The notes under the pieces were generated by a model. That model worked only from the letters and a program-made list of their open reading frames with translations, did no database searches and was not told the origin of the DNA. Shown here piece by piece: positions 41,368-49,091 of a stretch of 49,091 bases of DNA. Positions within the stretch are counted from its first letter, which is position 1; each line of letters starts with the position of its first letter. Origin of the DNA: Lewinellaceae bacterium (lineage in GTDB: Bacteria; Bacteroidota; Bacteroidia; Chitinophagales; Saprospiraceae); the NCBI GenBank assembly GCA_020636355.1, contig JACJYB010000021.1, forward strand, positions 1 through 49,091, read 5' to 3'. The position numbers were made by a program, and so were the translations under genes.

Positions 41368-42135
41368 ATGAAGGTAACCCTTATCCAAAGTAACATCCAT
41401 TGGGAGGATGCCCAGGCGAACCGGGATCATCTGGACCAATTGATGCAGCGTGTGCCCGGCGATACGGATATTATCGTTTTGCCTGAAATGTTTACGACCG
41501 GATTTACCATGCATGCAACTAGTCAATCGGAATCCATGGACGGTCTGACCTTGCTCTGGATGAAAGAAAAAGCAAGGCAAATGGATGCGGCCGTAATAGG
41601 CAGTATTATCATTCAGGAAGGGAGTCGGTATTACAACCGGTTGATTTGGCAAATGCCGGATGGACAGACGGTACACTACGACAAAAAGCATTTGTTTTCC
41701 TTAGCCCTTGAAGATCAGACGTACACTCCCGGCAAGCAACGCCTGAGTGTGTCATTTCGGGATTGGGTATGTGTACCCCTGGTTTGCTATGATCTCCGGT
41801 TTCCGGTTTGGAGCCGGAATACTTCAGGCTATGATCTGCTAATTTATGTGGCCAATTGGCCGCAGGTCCGTAGCCAAGCCTGGACTACTTTGCTGAAAGC
41901 CAGAGCCATAGAAAATCAGTGTTTTGTCATTGGGGTGAATCGTGTCGGCTGGGATGAGGCAGGGCATTATTATTCCGGTGAAAGTGCGATCATCGATTAC
42001 CAGGGTGATGAAATAGCCACGAAAAAGGACGATGAGGATCTGCTGTATGCTGAATTGGACCGGGAAAAATTGATGGAATTTCGAAGCCAATACGCTTTCC
42101 TCCGCGATCAGGACGCATTTAAACTGCTACCCTGA
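41368..42135 (+). CDS. Nitrilase-family amidohydrolase, omega-amidase/YafV-like
   Basis: 255 residues, cytosolic. The carbon-nitrogen hydrolase triad is visible: Glu40 in VLPEMFTTGF, Lys106 in HYDKKHLF and Cys140 in LVCYDLRFPVW. FTTGF and the short length match the omega-amidase/YafV (Nit2-like) branch, which hydrolyses alpha-ketoglutaramate and alpha-ketosuccinamate in methionine salvage and transamination repair. A late FRSQYAFLRDQD is also shared with that branch. It stands alone and converges with obg at 42171. Confidence 0.9.
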   Translation: MKVTLIQSNIHWEDAQANRDHLDQLMQRVPGDTDIIVLPEMFTTGFTMHATSQSESMDGLTLLWMKEKARQMDAAVIGSIIIQEGSRYYNRLIWQMPDGQTVHYDKKHLFSLALEDQTYTPGKQRLSVSFRDWVCVPLVCYDLRFPVWSRNTSGYDLLIYVANWPQVRSQAWTTLLKARAIENQCFVIGVNRVGWDEAGHYYSGESAIIDYQGDEIATKKDDEDLLYAELDREKLMEFRSQYAFLRDQDAFKLLP

Positions 42136-42170
42136 CAGAGTAGGGGACAGATGGATTCAGGAAGGGAACC

Positions 42171-43163
42171 CTAGTCGTTGAGGATTTTCCAGAGCAGGTC
42201 TTTCAGCTTATCCAGACCATAGCCGGAAACAGCGGAAATAAATACAACCCGAACCTCTTTAGGTAGCTGAGGACGCAGCAAGGTTTCCCATTCTTCGTCG
42301 ATCAAGTCAGCTTTGGTGATCGCAATAACGCGTGGTTTATCCATCAATTCAGGATTAAATTCCTGAAGTTCGTGCAGCAGTGTCTGATACGTTTTCCCCG
42401 GTTCATTGTCCTCACAAGAAATCATGAACAGCAGTACAGCATTACGTTCAATATGGCGCAGGAATCGCAGACCAAGACCTTTGCCGAGGTGGGCATCTTC
42501 GATGATACCCGGAATGTCAGCAACGACAAAAGAGCGGTTGTCACGGTATGGGACCACACCTAAATTAGGAGTCAGCGTGGTAAATGCATAATCGGCGATC
42601 TTGGGTTTTGCCGCGCTTATGCTGGACAGTAGGGTGGATTTACCGGCATTCGGGAACCCGACCAAACCGACATCGGCCAGTAATTTTAATTCCAGGATCT
42701 TCCATTCTTCTTTACCAGGTTCTCCCGGCTGGGCGTATCGCGGCGTTTGATTGGTGGCGGACTTAAAATGGACATTGCCAAGCCCTCCGCGTCCCCCGGC
42801 AACCAGAACCTTGGTTTCTCCTTCTTCCGTGATCTCAAAATGGATTTCGCCGGACTCCGCGTCCTTGGCGACCGTGCCGAGAGGTACATCTAGAATCACA
42901 TCATCGCCATCCGCGCCGGTCATTTCCTGCCCGGCGCCCGGCTGCCCATGACCAGCGATGACATGTTTTCGGTATTTCAGATGGAGTAAAGTCCAGAGTT
43001 GTTTGTTGCCCCGGAGGAGGATATGTCCTCCACGGCCTCCGTCACCACCATCCGGCCCACCTTTTGGATTAAATTTTGCCCGGTGCAAATGCGGGGAGCC
43101 TGCTCCGCCCTTCCCTGAACGGCAACAAATTTTTACATAATCAACAAAATTCTGGTCGGCCAT
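42171..43163 (-). CDS. obg: GTPase Obg (CgtA)
   Basis: 330 residues. The N-terminal glycine-rich Obg fold (1-160; FNPKGGPDGGDGGRGGHILL) is followed by a G domain with P-loop GFPNAGKSTLLSS, G3 DIPGII and G4 TKAD, and a final SAVSGYGLDKLK (G5). The C-terminal OCT domain found in some Obg proteins is absent, as in many Bacteroidota. It is an essential ribosome-assembly and stress GTPase. It lies 25 bp downstream of adk, so the two are probably one operon. Confidence 0.96.
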   Translation of the reverse strand: MADQNFVDYVKICCRSGKGGAGSPHLHRAKFNPKGGPDGGDGGRGGHILLRGNKQLWTLLHLKYRKHVIAGHGQPGAGQEMTGADGDDVILDVPLGTVAKDAESGEIHFEITEEGETKVLVAGGRGGLGNVHFKSATNQTPRYAQPGEPGKEEWKILELKLLADVGLVGFPNAGKSTLLSSISAAKPKIADYAFTTLTPNLGVVPYRDNRSFVVADIPGIIEDAHLGKGLGLRFLRHIERNAVLLFMISCEDNEPGKTYQTLLHELQEFNPELMDKPRVIAITKADLIDEEWETLLRPQLPKEVRVVFISAVSGYGLDKLKDLLWKILND

Positions 43164-43188
43164 AAGCTGTTAATACCAGGAGAACGGA

Positions 43189-43767
43189 TTAAGACTGATG
43201 TTGTTCGATCAGATCGCAAAGACCCTCGAAGATAACTTCAATGGAGCCTATCCCATTGAGCGTCGAAGCTTTTCCTTTTTCCTGATAGAAAGCAAACAAA
43301 GGTGCAGTCTTGGCTTCGTATTCCCGGATGCGGTTGCGGATGATGGACTCATCCTGATCGTCCGAACGGCCGGAGGTTTCACCGCGTTTTAGTATCCGGG
43401 AGACAATCTCATCTTCCGATACTTCCAGGGCCAATAAAAGGTCAATCGACCAACCCCGGGAAGCAAATAACTCATCCAGGGCTTCAGCCTGTGGTATTGT
43501 CCGGGGAAATCCATCCAGAATGAAACCGTTGGCATCCAGGTGGTGATCCAGTTTGTTGGCAAGCATACCAATGGTGATCTCATCGGGTACCAGGGCACCT
43601 TGTGAAATGAATTCTTTTGCTTTCAGTCCAAGCGGGGTGTTGTTCCCCATTTCGTAGCGGAATAGGTCTCCGGTAGAAATATGAATTAAGTCATAAGCTT
43701 CGGCGATTTTAATCGCTTGAGTGCCTTTTCCGGAACCCGGAGGTCCAAATAGAATTAAATTTAACAT
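43189..43767 (-). CDS. adk: Adenylate kinase
   Basis: 192 residues from ATG 43767 (MLNLILFGPPGSGKGTQ); a TTG 30 bp upstream would add ten unlikely residues. The P-loop is residues 8-16, STGDLFR the AMP-binding start, DGFPRT the core motif, and SGRSDDQDE the short LID region of the non-zinc, short form. It balances AMP, ADP and ATP. The leader contains a stem of AACCCG and CGGGTT (43805-43828) and a TATCTTGC box on the minus strand (43849-43856). Confidence 0.97.
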   Translation of the reverse strand: MLNLILFGPPGSGKGTQAIKIAEAYDLIHISTGDLFRYEMGNNTPLGLKAKEFISQGALVPDEITIGMLANKLDHHLDANGFILDGFPRTIPQAEALDELFASRGWSIDLLLALEVSEDEIVSRILKRGETSGRSDDQDESIIRNRIREYEAKTAPLFAFYQEKGKASTLNGIGSIEVIFEGLCDLIEQHQS

Positions 43768-44171
43768 GTGACAACACTTTACATGAATCAATAACAATCG
43801 GTATAACCCGGAAAGGCTTACTCGGGTTTCTTTGGTTCAGAGCGGTTGGCAAGATAATAAAATAGTTGAGGTTGTCGGATGATCTGCAGGTACGCACGTA
43901 TTGATTCCTGGACTCGATGCGACCCGGTTAAAAATTGGGCTCGGCAGCGATAGCGACTAAACGGCGATATCGCATTTGCCCGGAGCATCGAACAGGATTG
44001 CCGAAAGGTACTTTAATACGGTATCCGGCAGGTAAGCCAGGGGCCAATTAGCTGAAGATTTACGATAGCCTGTACGTCCGGAATGGATTCATTGATGAAT
44101 AGTTTGCACAGGTAATTGCCGAGTTTCAATCTTTTTTATCATCTTCATTGCAAGAATAGAATTGTTGGCTT
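43768..44171. other. 404 bp intergenic region between divergent adk and the GMC oxidoreductase gene
   Basis: No gene is supported; two short frames here lack coding character. Seen: an adk leader hairpin (43805-43828), a minus-strand TATCTTGC box (43849-43856), a 10 bp palindrome GCGATATCGC (43964-43973) next to a partial copy GCGATAGCG, and a plus-strand TAGAATTG box (44157-44164) close to the GMC start. Confidence 0.55.
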
Positions 44172-45911
44172 ATGTCTTTTCAGATCATTGAGCAACCGAC
44201 CATTTACGACGTGGTTATTGTCGGGTCGGGAGCAGGAGGTGGTATGGCCGCCAAAATGTTAGCAGAAGGAGGGTTGAAGGTAGCATTACTGGAAGCGGGC
44301 CCAAATTTTGACCCTAAAAATCCCGAGCAACAAACTCAGTTGAAGTGGCCGTGGATGTCTCCTCGCCGAGGCGCCGGCACAACGCGAGCTTTCGGAGATT
44401 TCGATATGGCCTACGGAGGCTGGGAAATTGACGGAGAACCCTACACGCGTAAGAACGGAACCGAATTTGACTGGTTTCGCTCCCGCATGTTGGGTGGCCG
44501 GACAAATCATTGGGGCAGAATTTCCCTGCGATTCGGACCGTACGACTTCAAGCGCAGAAGCATGGATGGCCTGGGAGACGACTGGCCGATTAGCTACGAT
44601 GATGTAAAGCCCTATTACGACCGTCTGGATAAGATGGTTGGGGTCTTTGGATCCAAAGAAGGAATGTACAATGAACCGGACGGGTTTTTCCTCCCTCCAC
44701 CGAAGCCCAGGCTCCATGAACTGTTTATCAAAAGAGGAGCTGGTAAAGTAAATGTTCCGGTTATCCCGGCAAGGCTCTCCATTCTGACCCGTCGGATCAA
44801 TAAAGATCGCGGGGTTTGTTTTTATTGCCAGCAATGTTCCCGTTCCTGTATGGTTTATGGGGACTTTTCTTCCAGCTCAGTGCTGGTCAAGCCGGCACTG
44901 GATACGGGCAACGTAGATCTGTATGTGAATGCTATGGCCCGGGAGGTGATCACCGATACGGATGGTAAGGCAAAAGCCATCTCCTACATCAATAAGGAAG
45001 ATTTACGTGAATATCAGGTGCGAGGCAAAACCATCATTCTGGCAGCCAGTGCCTGTGAATCTGCCCGACTTCTGTTGAACAGTAAGTCCAGCAGGCATCC
45101 AAATGGTCTGGCCAATAGCAGTAATGTGGTCGGAAAATACCTTCATGATTCAACCGGAGCATCGCGGATGGGCTTGCTGCCCGATTTATTGGATAGACAG
45201 CGTTACAACGAAGATGGAGTAGGGGGGATGCATGTGTATACACCCTGGTGGCTCGATAATAAAAAGCTGGATTTCCCGCGGGGATATCACATCGAATATT
45301 GGGGGGGCATGGGTATGCCTGGCTATGGATTCGGATTCGGTCTGGAAGGCCTGAATGGTCTGGTGCCCGGGGCAAACGGACAAAGCCATCGCGCGGGCGG
45401 CTACGGCACGGACTTCAAAGCGGATCTTCGGCGTTTTTATGGGGCGACCTTTGGTATGTCAGGTAGAGGTGAATGCATAGCCCGTGAAGATAATTATTGC
45501 GAAATTGACCCGGATACGGTTGACAAATATGGAATCCCTGTTTTGCGCTTCCATTATACCTGGAGCGATCACGAACGCAACCAGGCAAAACACATGCAGG
45601 ACACCTTTGAAGAGATCATCACTCAGGCAGGCGGAATCCTGTTAGGTAATAAACCGGGGCCTGAATCCGACTATGGGCTGGCTGCCCCGGGCCGGATCAT
45701 CCATGAAGTCGGGACCGTTCGAATGGGTAACGATCCAAGGACTTCGGCGGTCAATGCATACAATCAGGCACATGATGTTTCCAACCTTTTTGTTATGGAC
45801 GGCGGACCGTTTGTTTCACAAGCGGATAAGAACCCAACCTGGACCATTATGGCGCTGGCGATTCGCGCCTCCGAATATTTAATGTCAGAAATGAAGAAGC
45901 AAAATCTTTGA
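44172..45911 (+). CDS. GMC-family FAD oxidoreductase with ferredoxin-like Cys cluster
   Basis: 579 residues. FAD is bound by the N-terminal GSGAGGG (18-24) and Glu41 in LLEAG. GGRTNHWGR (about 108-116) and the C-terminal VGTVRMGND plus NPTWTIMALAIRASEYL are GMC hallmarks. It resembles the large subunit of gluconate/glucose dehydrogenases and oxidises a sugar or alcohol outside the cytosol. A cluster Cys216-x2-Cys219-x2-Cys222-x3-Cys226 has the exact spacing of a 4Fe-4S ferredoxin site. It has no signal peptide, so it is probably carried across with its small subunit, whose Tat-type leader begins 2 bp after this stop. No cytochrome subunit is next to it. Confidence 0.92.
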   Translation: MSFQIIEQPTIYDVVIVGSGAGGGMAAKMLAEGGLKVALLEAGPNFDPKNPEQQTQLKWPWMSPRRGAGTTRAFGDFDMAYGGWEIDGEPYTRKNGTEFDWFRSRMLGGRTNHWGRISLRFGPYDFKRRSMDGLGDDWPISYDDVKPYYDRLDKMVGVFGSKEGMYNEPDGFFLPPPKPRLHELFIKRGAGKVNVPVIPARLSILTRRINKDRGVCFYCQQCSRSCMVYGDFSSSSVLVKPALDTGNVDLYVNAMAREVITDTDGKAKAISYINKEDLREYQVRGKTIILAASACESARLLLNSKSSRHPNGLANSSNVVGKYLHDSTGASRMGLLPDLLDRQRYNEDGVGGMHVYTPWWLDNKKLDFPRGYHIEYWGGMGMPGYGFGFGLEGLNGLVPGANGQSHRAGGYGTDFKADLRRFYGATFGMSGRGECIAREDNYCEIDPDTVDKYGIPVLRFHYTWSDHERNQAKHMQDTFEEIITQAGGILLGNKPGPESDYGLAAPGRIIHEVGTVRMGNDPRTSAVNAYNQAHDVSNLFVMDGGPFVSQADKNPTWTIMALAIRASEYLMSEMKKQNL

Positions 45912-45913
45912 TC

Positions 45914-46630
45914 ATGGATAGAAGAAACAGCCTTAAGACGTTGGTAGCCGGAGGTATTGCCGGTGGATTGTTGATCCATGGATGCAATCCTGCTCCCAAG
46001 GAGGAATCCTCTGCCATGATGGCGGAGACCGGCAATTCGGAAGCGTATGGCCGGACGCCGGAAGAACAAAAGAGGGATCAGGCTTTGATGAAGGAGCCTT
46101 TCTTCAATGCTCATGAGATGGCAACGCTGACCGTGCTTTGTGACCTGATCATACCTGCCGATGAAGTATCCGGCAGCGCATCGGAGGCGGAAGTGCCTGC
46201 ATTTATTGATTTCATCATGAAGGACCAGCCCGGGTATCAAAACACCATGCGAGGTGGTCTGATGTGGCTGGATCATCAGATGTTGGCGATGCACGATAAA
46301 ACCTTCATGGATTGTACGCCGGAAGAACAGAAAGCTTTTCTCGATAAATTGGCTTATCCCAAAGAAGTCGATCCGGCTTTTCAATCAGGAATCCGGTTTT
46401 TCAACACGGCGCGTAATCTTACGGCAACCGGTTTCTTTACCTCGAAGCTTGGCGTCAAGGATCTCGGCTACGTTGGGAATACACCCAATGTGTGGGATGG
46501 CGTACCCCAGGAGGTGCTGGATAAGCACGGCCTGGCATACGATGAACGCACACTGGCCGTGTGTGTTACACCCGATGAGCGTGAGGTCCAGGCAGAATGG
46601 GATGACGACGGAAACCTAAAACGCGGTTGA
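45914..46630 (+). CDS. Gluconate 2-dehydrogenase subunit 3-family protein
   Basis: 238 residues from ATG 45914; a TTG at 45908 overlaps the GMC stop and is less likely. A twin-arginine-type leader (MDRRNSLKTL, then GGIAGGLLIHGC) ends in a Cys that could be lipidated. The body has the family features LTVLCDLIIPADEVSGSASE (DLIIPADE), FIDFIMKDQPGY and FFTSKLGVKDLGYVGN. The subunit accompanies GMC enzymes, helps export them through the Tat pathway and positions them at the membrane. It is the second gene of a two-gene operon and is followed by a hairpin. Confidence 0.9.
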   Translation: MDRRNSLKTLVAGGIAGGLLIHGCNPAPKEESSAMMAETGNSEAYGRTPEEQKRDQALMKEPFFNAHEMATLTVLCDLIIPADEVSGSASEAEVPAFIDFIMKDQPGYQNTMRGGLMWLDHQMLAMHDKTFMDCTPEEQKAFLDKLAYPKEVDPAFQSGIRFFNTARNLTATGFFTSKLGVKDLGYVGNTPNVWDGVPQEVLDKHGLAYDERTLAVCVTPDEREVQAEWDDDGNLKRG

Positions 46631-46659
46631 TAGCTGCCATAGCCACGTACAAATAATAA

Positions 46660-46681
46660 GGGCACTCCGTGAGGAATGCCC
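46660..46681 (+). terminator. Stem-loop after the GMC operon
   Basis: GGGCACTCC and GGAATGCCC form a 9 bp stem with one C-A mismatch and a GTGA loop, 29 bp after the stop. The T content that follows is weak. Likely the operon terminator. The remaining sequence up to 46897 shows no gene. Confidence 0.55.
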
Positions 46682-46897
46682 AATCTCTCATTAATCAATT
46701 CTCAAACACTGCTTACTCGGGCGTACCGGAAATAACCAGACGTTCGGAACCATATATATATCGTTGTACACGAGGGATGTGTTGCGATATGCCGTGATAG
46801 TCCGCCACGTCTGCATTCAGGAAACGCGCTCCTTCCCGGATAAGATAGAAGATCACAGTCAGGAAAGGTGAAATCTAAATCACCGCTGGGTATGATT

Positions 46898-47452
46898 TTA
46901 GTTAGACTCCTGCTTTTGTTCGGATGATTCCTTAATACCATCAATGATTTGCACCGTCTTGTCCCAGAATTCCCGGAAAACCGGTTTTAATTTTTCCGCT
47001 ACCAATCTGGTTTGCTCCGGCATGACCGCAAGCACCGGATAGGTGACCGATCGATTTTTAGTTGAGTCACTGACCAGGTGTGTCCGGTCCAGAAACCATA
47101 CCACATAGGAAAAGCACACCATGAACAGCAGACTGAGCAATGCGCCGCCTGCAATTTTGTTGACAAAATTCAGTTTGACAGCCTTGAAGAGGTTTTCAAG
47201 GTTTTTCCCGGTAAACCGGACCAGGGCCAGGACCAGGATAAATGTCCCGGCAAAACCCAGAATAAATATCCAGGGGTTTTGTCGGTTAAACAGCCCTTCC
47301 AGAAACCCGATGACTAAGGGCGATAGCTTCAGGGTGATCAGAATACCCAGCAGGACGCCCACCACAGTGAACACGGTTTTGATGACTCCGCGGGAATAGC
47401 CCATGTAAAATCCGAAAGCTGCAATGAGGACCAGGAAGAGATCAAGGATCAT
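46898..47452 (-). CDS. cvpA: CvpA-family membrane protein
   Basis: 184 residues with four hydrophobic helices (about 2-22, 28-50, 60-82 and 97-120) and a polar C-terminus. LDLFLVLIAAFGFYMGYSRG at the start is the characteristic CvpA motif with its G-x-x-x-G-Y/R turn. The family is linked to colicin V production and envelope integrity; its mechanism is not established. It is monocistronic and divergent from the next gene. Confidence 0.9.
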   Translation of the reverse strand: MILDLFLVLIAAFGFYMGYSRGVIKTVFTVVGVLLGILITLKLSPLVIGFLEGLFNRQNPWIFILGFAGTFILVLALVRFTGKNLENLFKAVKLNFVNKIAGGALLSLLFMVCFSYVVWFLDRTHLVSDSTKNRSVTYPVLAVMPEQTRLVAEKLKPVFREFWDKTVQIIDGIKESSEQKQESN

Positions 47453-47574
47453 GTTAAAGGTTTTTGGTAAGGTATTTGCGTTAATTTTAAAGTAAATATG
47501 CCTAATCTTACACTGATTTAGAGCGTCTGCTGTTTATATTAGACGTAAGTCAGGTACAGTTAGATGAAGGCCTG

Positions 47575-47605
47575 TTAGATATATACATCAATATGGTTAT
47601 ATTTG
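47575..47605 (+). promoter_or_regulatory. Promoter of the small secreted protein gene
   Basis: TTAG at 47575-47578, a 19 bp spacer and TATATTTG at 47598-47605, a perfect -7 box. The leader to ATG 47622 would be about 10 nt. Confidence 0.5.
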
Positions 47606-47621
47606 AAGGTTAAAATCTCCA

Positions 47622-48116
47622 ATGAATAGCATCCGTCGGCATATCCTGTTAATGGTCTGGATTGTCTTTGGAGCCGTAGTTGCCAAAGGCCAGGTGTCCA
47701 GGGACACCCTGGCAGCGGTTTTTCATATTGGAGATCACACAGAAGCCTTCGAACAGCTATTTCTTCAATATACCCATCTGGCTAATCAGTTAAATCAGGA
47801 CCACGAGCGTGCCTATGCTTATTGGACCGATATGCTCCAGAAGATGGATATGTACTCCGAAGAAGTAGGCGTATCCCTTGATGGATTGCAGTTGCTGCTC
47901 TATGCTTTCTGGGCACCAAATGGTCAATTGGAACATCTGGCTTATTTTCTTAAACCCAATTCTAAGTTTGTTGATGAACTCACACTCAACCATTTTTTCG
48001 AAGGGTTTATGAAAACCTACCGATTGCCGGTAACCCTGGAAAAACCTACTTACCTGTTCACCCACGCTGCGTTCCCGACCGTAGCTAAACGATTGTCTTC
48101 CCTCAAAAAACACTGA
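47622..48116 (+). CDS. Small secreted hypothetical protein
   Basis: 164 residues with a signal peptide (about 7-22, VVAKGQ). The mature part is helical, with THLANQLNQDHERAYAYW near 51-68 and repeated aromatic residues (WAPNGQLEHLAYFL), and ends in a basic LKKH. No family is recognised, and there is no sorting domain or lipobox. It lies between cvpA (divergent) and the topoisomerase gene, with its own promoter. Confidence 0.8.
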   Translation: MNSIRRHILLMVWIVFGAVVAKGQVSRDTLAAVFHIGDHTEAFEQLFLQYTHLANQLNQDHERAYAYWTDMLQKMDMYSEEVGVSLDGLQLLLYAFWAPNGQLEHLAYFLKPNSKFVDELTLNHFFEGFMKTYRLPVTLEKPTYLFTHAAFPTVAKRLSSLKKH

Positions 48117-48233
48117 TCTTTGTGATGTTCCCCGGCAGGGCTGCCTTAACCCTGTTTATGTTATTGTTTTTAATAATATGATTGTTAAATTTGTTTGGGC
48201 AGAAGGTGAGCGCCTACTCCTTAGGGAACTTAT

Positions 48234-48241
48234 TACCTTTG
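48234..48241 (+). promoter_or_regulatory. -7 promoter element for parE
   Basis: TACCTTTG, a perfect TAnnTTTG box 31 bp before ATG 48273. The -33 element is not clear. A weak stem (CAGGG/CCCTG, 48136-48154) upstream may end the preceding gene. Confidence 0.5.
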
Positions 48242-48272
48242 TCGCCTGGATCTATTTGAGAAAACTACAAAC

Positions 48273-49091
48273 ATGAGTAACCCGGTTCAGTATACAGAAG
48301 ATAACATCAAATCCCTGGATTGGAAAGAGCACATCCGCCTTCGTCCCGGTATGTACATCGGAAAACTAGGCGATGGAAGTGCTCCCGATGATGGCATCTA
48401 TATCTTATTAAAAGAGGTTTTTGATAATGCCGTCGATGAATACGTCATGGGCTTTGGGAAAGTAATCGATGTGATGATCAATGACCGGGAAGTAACCATT
48501 CGGGATTACGGCCGTGGAATTCCACTGGGTAAAGTGGTAGAGTGTGTTTCCCGCATCAACACCGGAGCCAAATACGATTCGAAAGCGTTCAAAAAATCTG
48601 TCGGTCTGAACGGTGTAGGTACCAAGGCAGTAAATGCTTTATCGGACCACTTTACGGTGGAAGCTTACCGGGAAGGCAAGATGAAGCAGGCTGTTTTTGA
48701 ACACGGAGATCTGCGTGAAGAATCCAAGCTGATCAAGACCACAGAACCGGACGGGACGAAGGTCGTTTTTACTGCGGATCATTCCATTTTCAAAAAGTAT
48801 AAATACAACCTGGAACTGGTGGAAAACCAGCTCTGGAATTATGCATATTTGAATGCGGGTATGAAGATTCGCTTCAATGGGCAGACCCTGGTTTCCAAAA
48901 ACGGCCTCCTGGATCTGTTGGAGCGTAAGACGGCGGATGAAGAGTTGCGCTATCCGATCATTCACCTGGTGGGAGAAGATATCGAAATTGCACTTACCCA
49001 CGGCCAGCACTACGGTGAACAATATTATTCATATGTTAATGGACAGTATACCACCCAGGGCGGGACACACCTGGCTGCCTTTCGCGAAGCG
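48273..49091 (+). CDS. parE: DNA topoisomerase IV subunit B, N-terminal 273 residues (partial)
   Basis: Open from ATG 48273 to the window edge. The GHKL ATPase domain shows RLRPGMYIGKLGDG (residues 23-36), the ATP/Mg motif EVFDNAVDE (48-56; Glu48, Asn52), DYGRGIP (78-84) and the lid GLNGVGTKAVNALS (111-124). The VFDNAVDE form and a short insert-free N-terminus fit the ParE-like type IIA subunit of Bacteroidota rather than GyrB (EVVDNSIDE). With ParA/ParC it decatenates chromosomes. The transducer and TOPRIM domains lie beyond the window, so the ParE/GyrB distinction is likely but not certain. Confidence 0.9.
   Translation, partial: MSNPVQYTEDNIKSLDWKEHIRLRPGMYIGKLGDGSAPDDGIYILLKEVFDNAVDEYVMGFGKVIDVMINDREVTIRDYGRGIPLGKVVECVSRINTGAKYDSKAFKKSVGLNGVGTKAVNALSDHFTVEAYREGKMKQAVFEHGDLREESKLIKTTEPDGTKVVFTADHSIFKKYKYNLELVENQLWNYAYLNAGMKIRFNGQTLVSKNGLLDLLERKTADEELRYPIIHLVGEDIEIALTHGQHYGEQYYSYVNGQYTTQGGTHLAAFREA

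Noticed and set aside
43709..43897. 62-residue minus frame in the adk leader
   Set aside because: Overlaps the adk start in another frame and shows no coding pattern.
45764..46384. 206-residue open frame antisense to the GMC end and its subunit
   Set aside because: Both plus-strand genes are well supported, so this is a shadow.
46702..46944. 80-residue minus frame between the GMC operon and cvpA
   Set aside because: Low-complexity composition, overlap with cvpA and no ribosome site or family match.

Overview
The window comes from a chromosome of the phylum Bacteroidota, most probably the Saprospiria (Lewinella/Haliscomenobacter relatives). This rests on three things. Several secreted proteins end in type IX secretion (T9SS) sorting domains of type A (a YPNP-type beta-sandwich) or type B (CHU_C / gliding-motility C-terminus with the FSPNGDG-type motif). 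The -7 promoter elements fit the Bacteroidota consensus TAnnTTTG. Shine-Dalgarno sequences are mostly weak, and base composition looks close to balanced. The class-level placement is inference. No rRNA, tRNA, CRISPR array, insertion sequence or phage gene was seen. The window is mostly ordinary chromosomal backbone mixed with secreted and membrane proteins of unclear role.

Layout. 1-3095 (minus): the N-terminal part of a periplasmic propeller sensor, a ModF/PhrA-like tandem ABC ATPase and a protein-L-isoaspartate methyltransferase. 3129-7532 (plus): a phosphohexomutase and a complete three-gene TRAP transporter (DctP-DctQ-DctM). 7537-10325 (minus): two tandem paralogous T9SS type-B surface proteins. 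10540-13646: a secreted CotH-like protein, a convergent ElaA-type acetyltransferase and a secreted serine hydrolase. 13781-20419 (minus): a hydroxyacid dehydrogenase, then an overlapping four-gene operon whose transcription order is lamin-tail surface protein, degenerate membrane EEP-fold protein, DgkA-type lipid kinase and membrane-anchored MutS-like ATPase. 20494-24776 (plus): aspartate-semialdehyde dehydrogenase, a 500-residue coiled-coil protein, and a beta-keto-acid cleavage enzyme (BKACE) overlapping a PglD-like acetyltransferase. 24777-28259 (minus): a large M36 metallopeptidase.

28388-30661 (plus): a tight operon of RlmB, a TraB/GumN protein and a gamma-carbonic-anhydrase-like protein, followed by a promoter-like element plus terminator that may delimit a small RNA. 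30819-35293: a GT39-type glycosyltransferase, a T9SS type-A protein, an unrecognised 290-residue protein and an EamA transporter. 35411-37492 (minus): an NfeD-flotillin operon. 37875-39519 (plus): prs and rplY (ribosomal protein L25) with a very strong terminator. 39699-42135 (plus): a small secreted protein, a membrane-anchored LuxR-type regulator and an omega-amidase-type nitrilase. 42171-43767 (minus): adk-obg. 44172-46630 (plus): a GMC oxidoreductase with a ferredoxin-like cysteine cluster and its Tat-type small subunit. 46898-49091: CvpA, a small secreted protein and the start of topoisomerase IV subunit B.

The most unusual parts are the overlapping LTD-EEP-DgkA-MutS-like operon, the BKACE plus acetyltransferase pair, the single-polypeptide membrane LuxR regulator, the ferredoxin-type cysteines in the GMC enzyme and the putative small RNA near 30740. 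Promoter calls are from eye matching only and are weaker than the gene calls.
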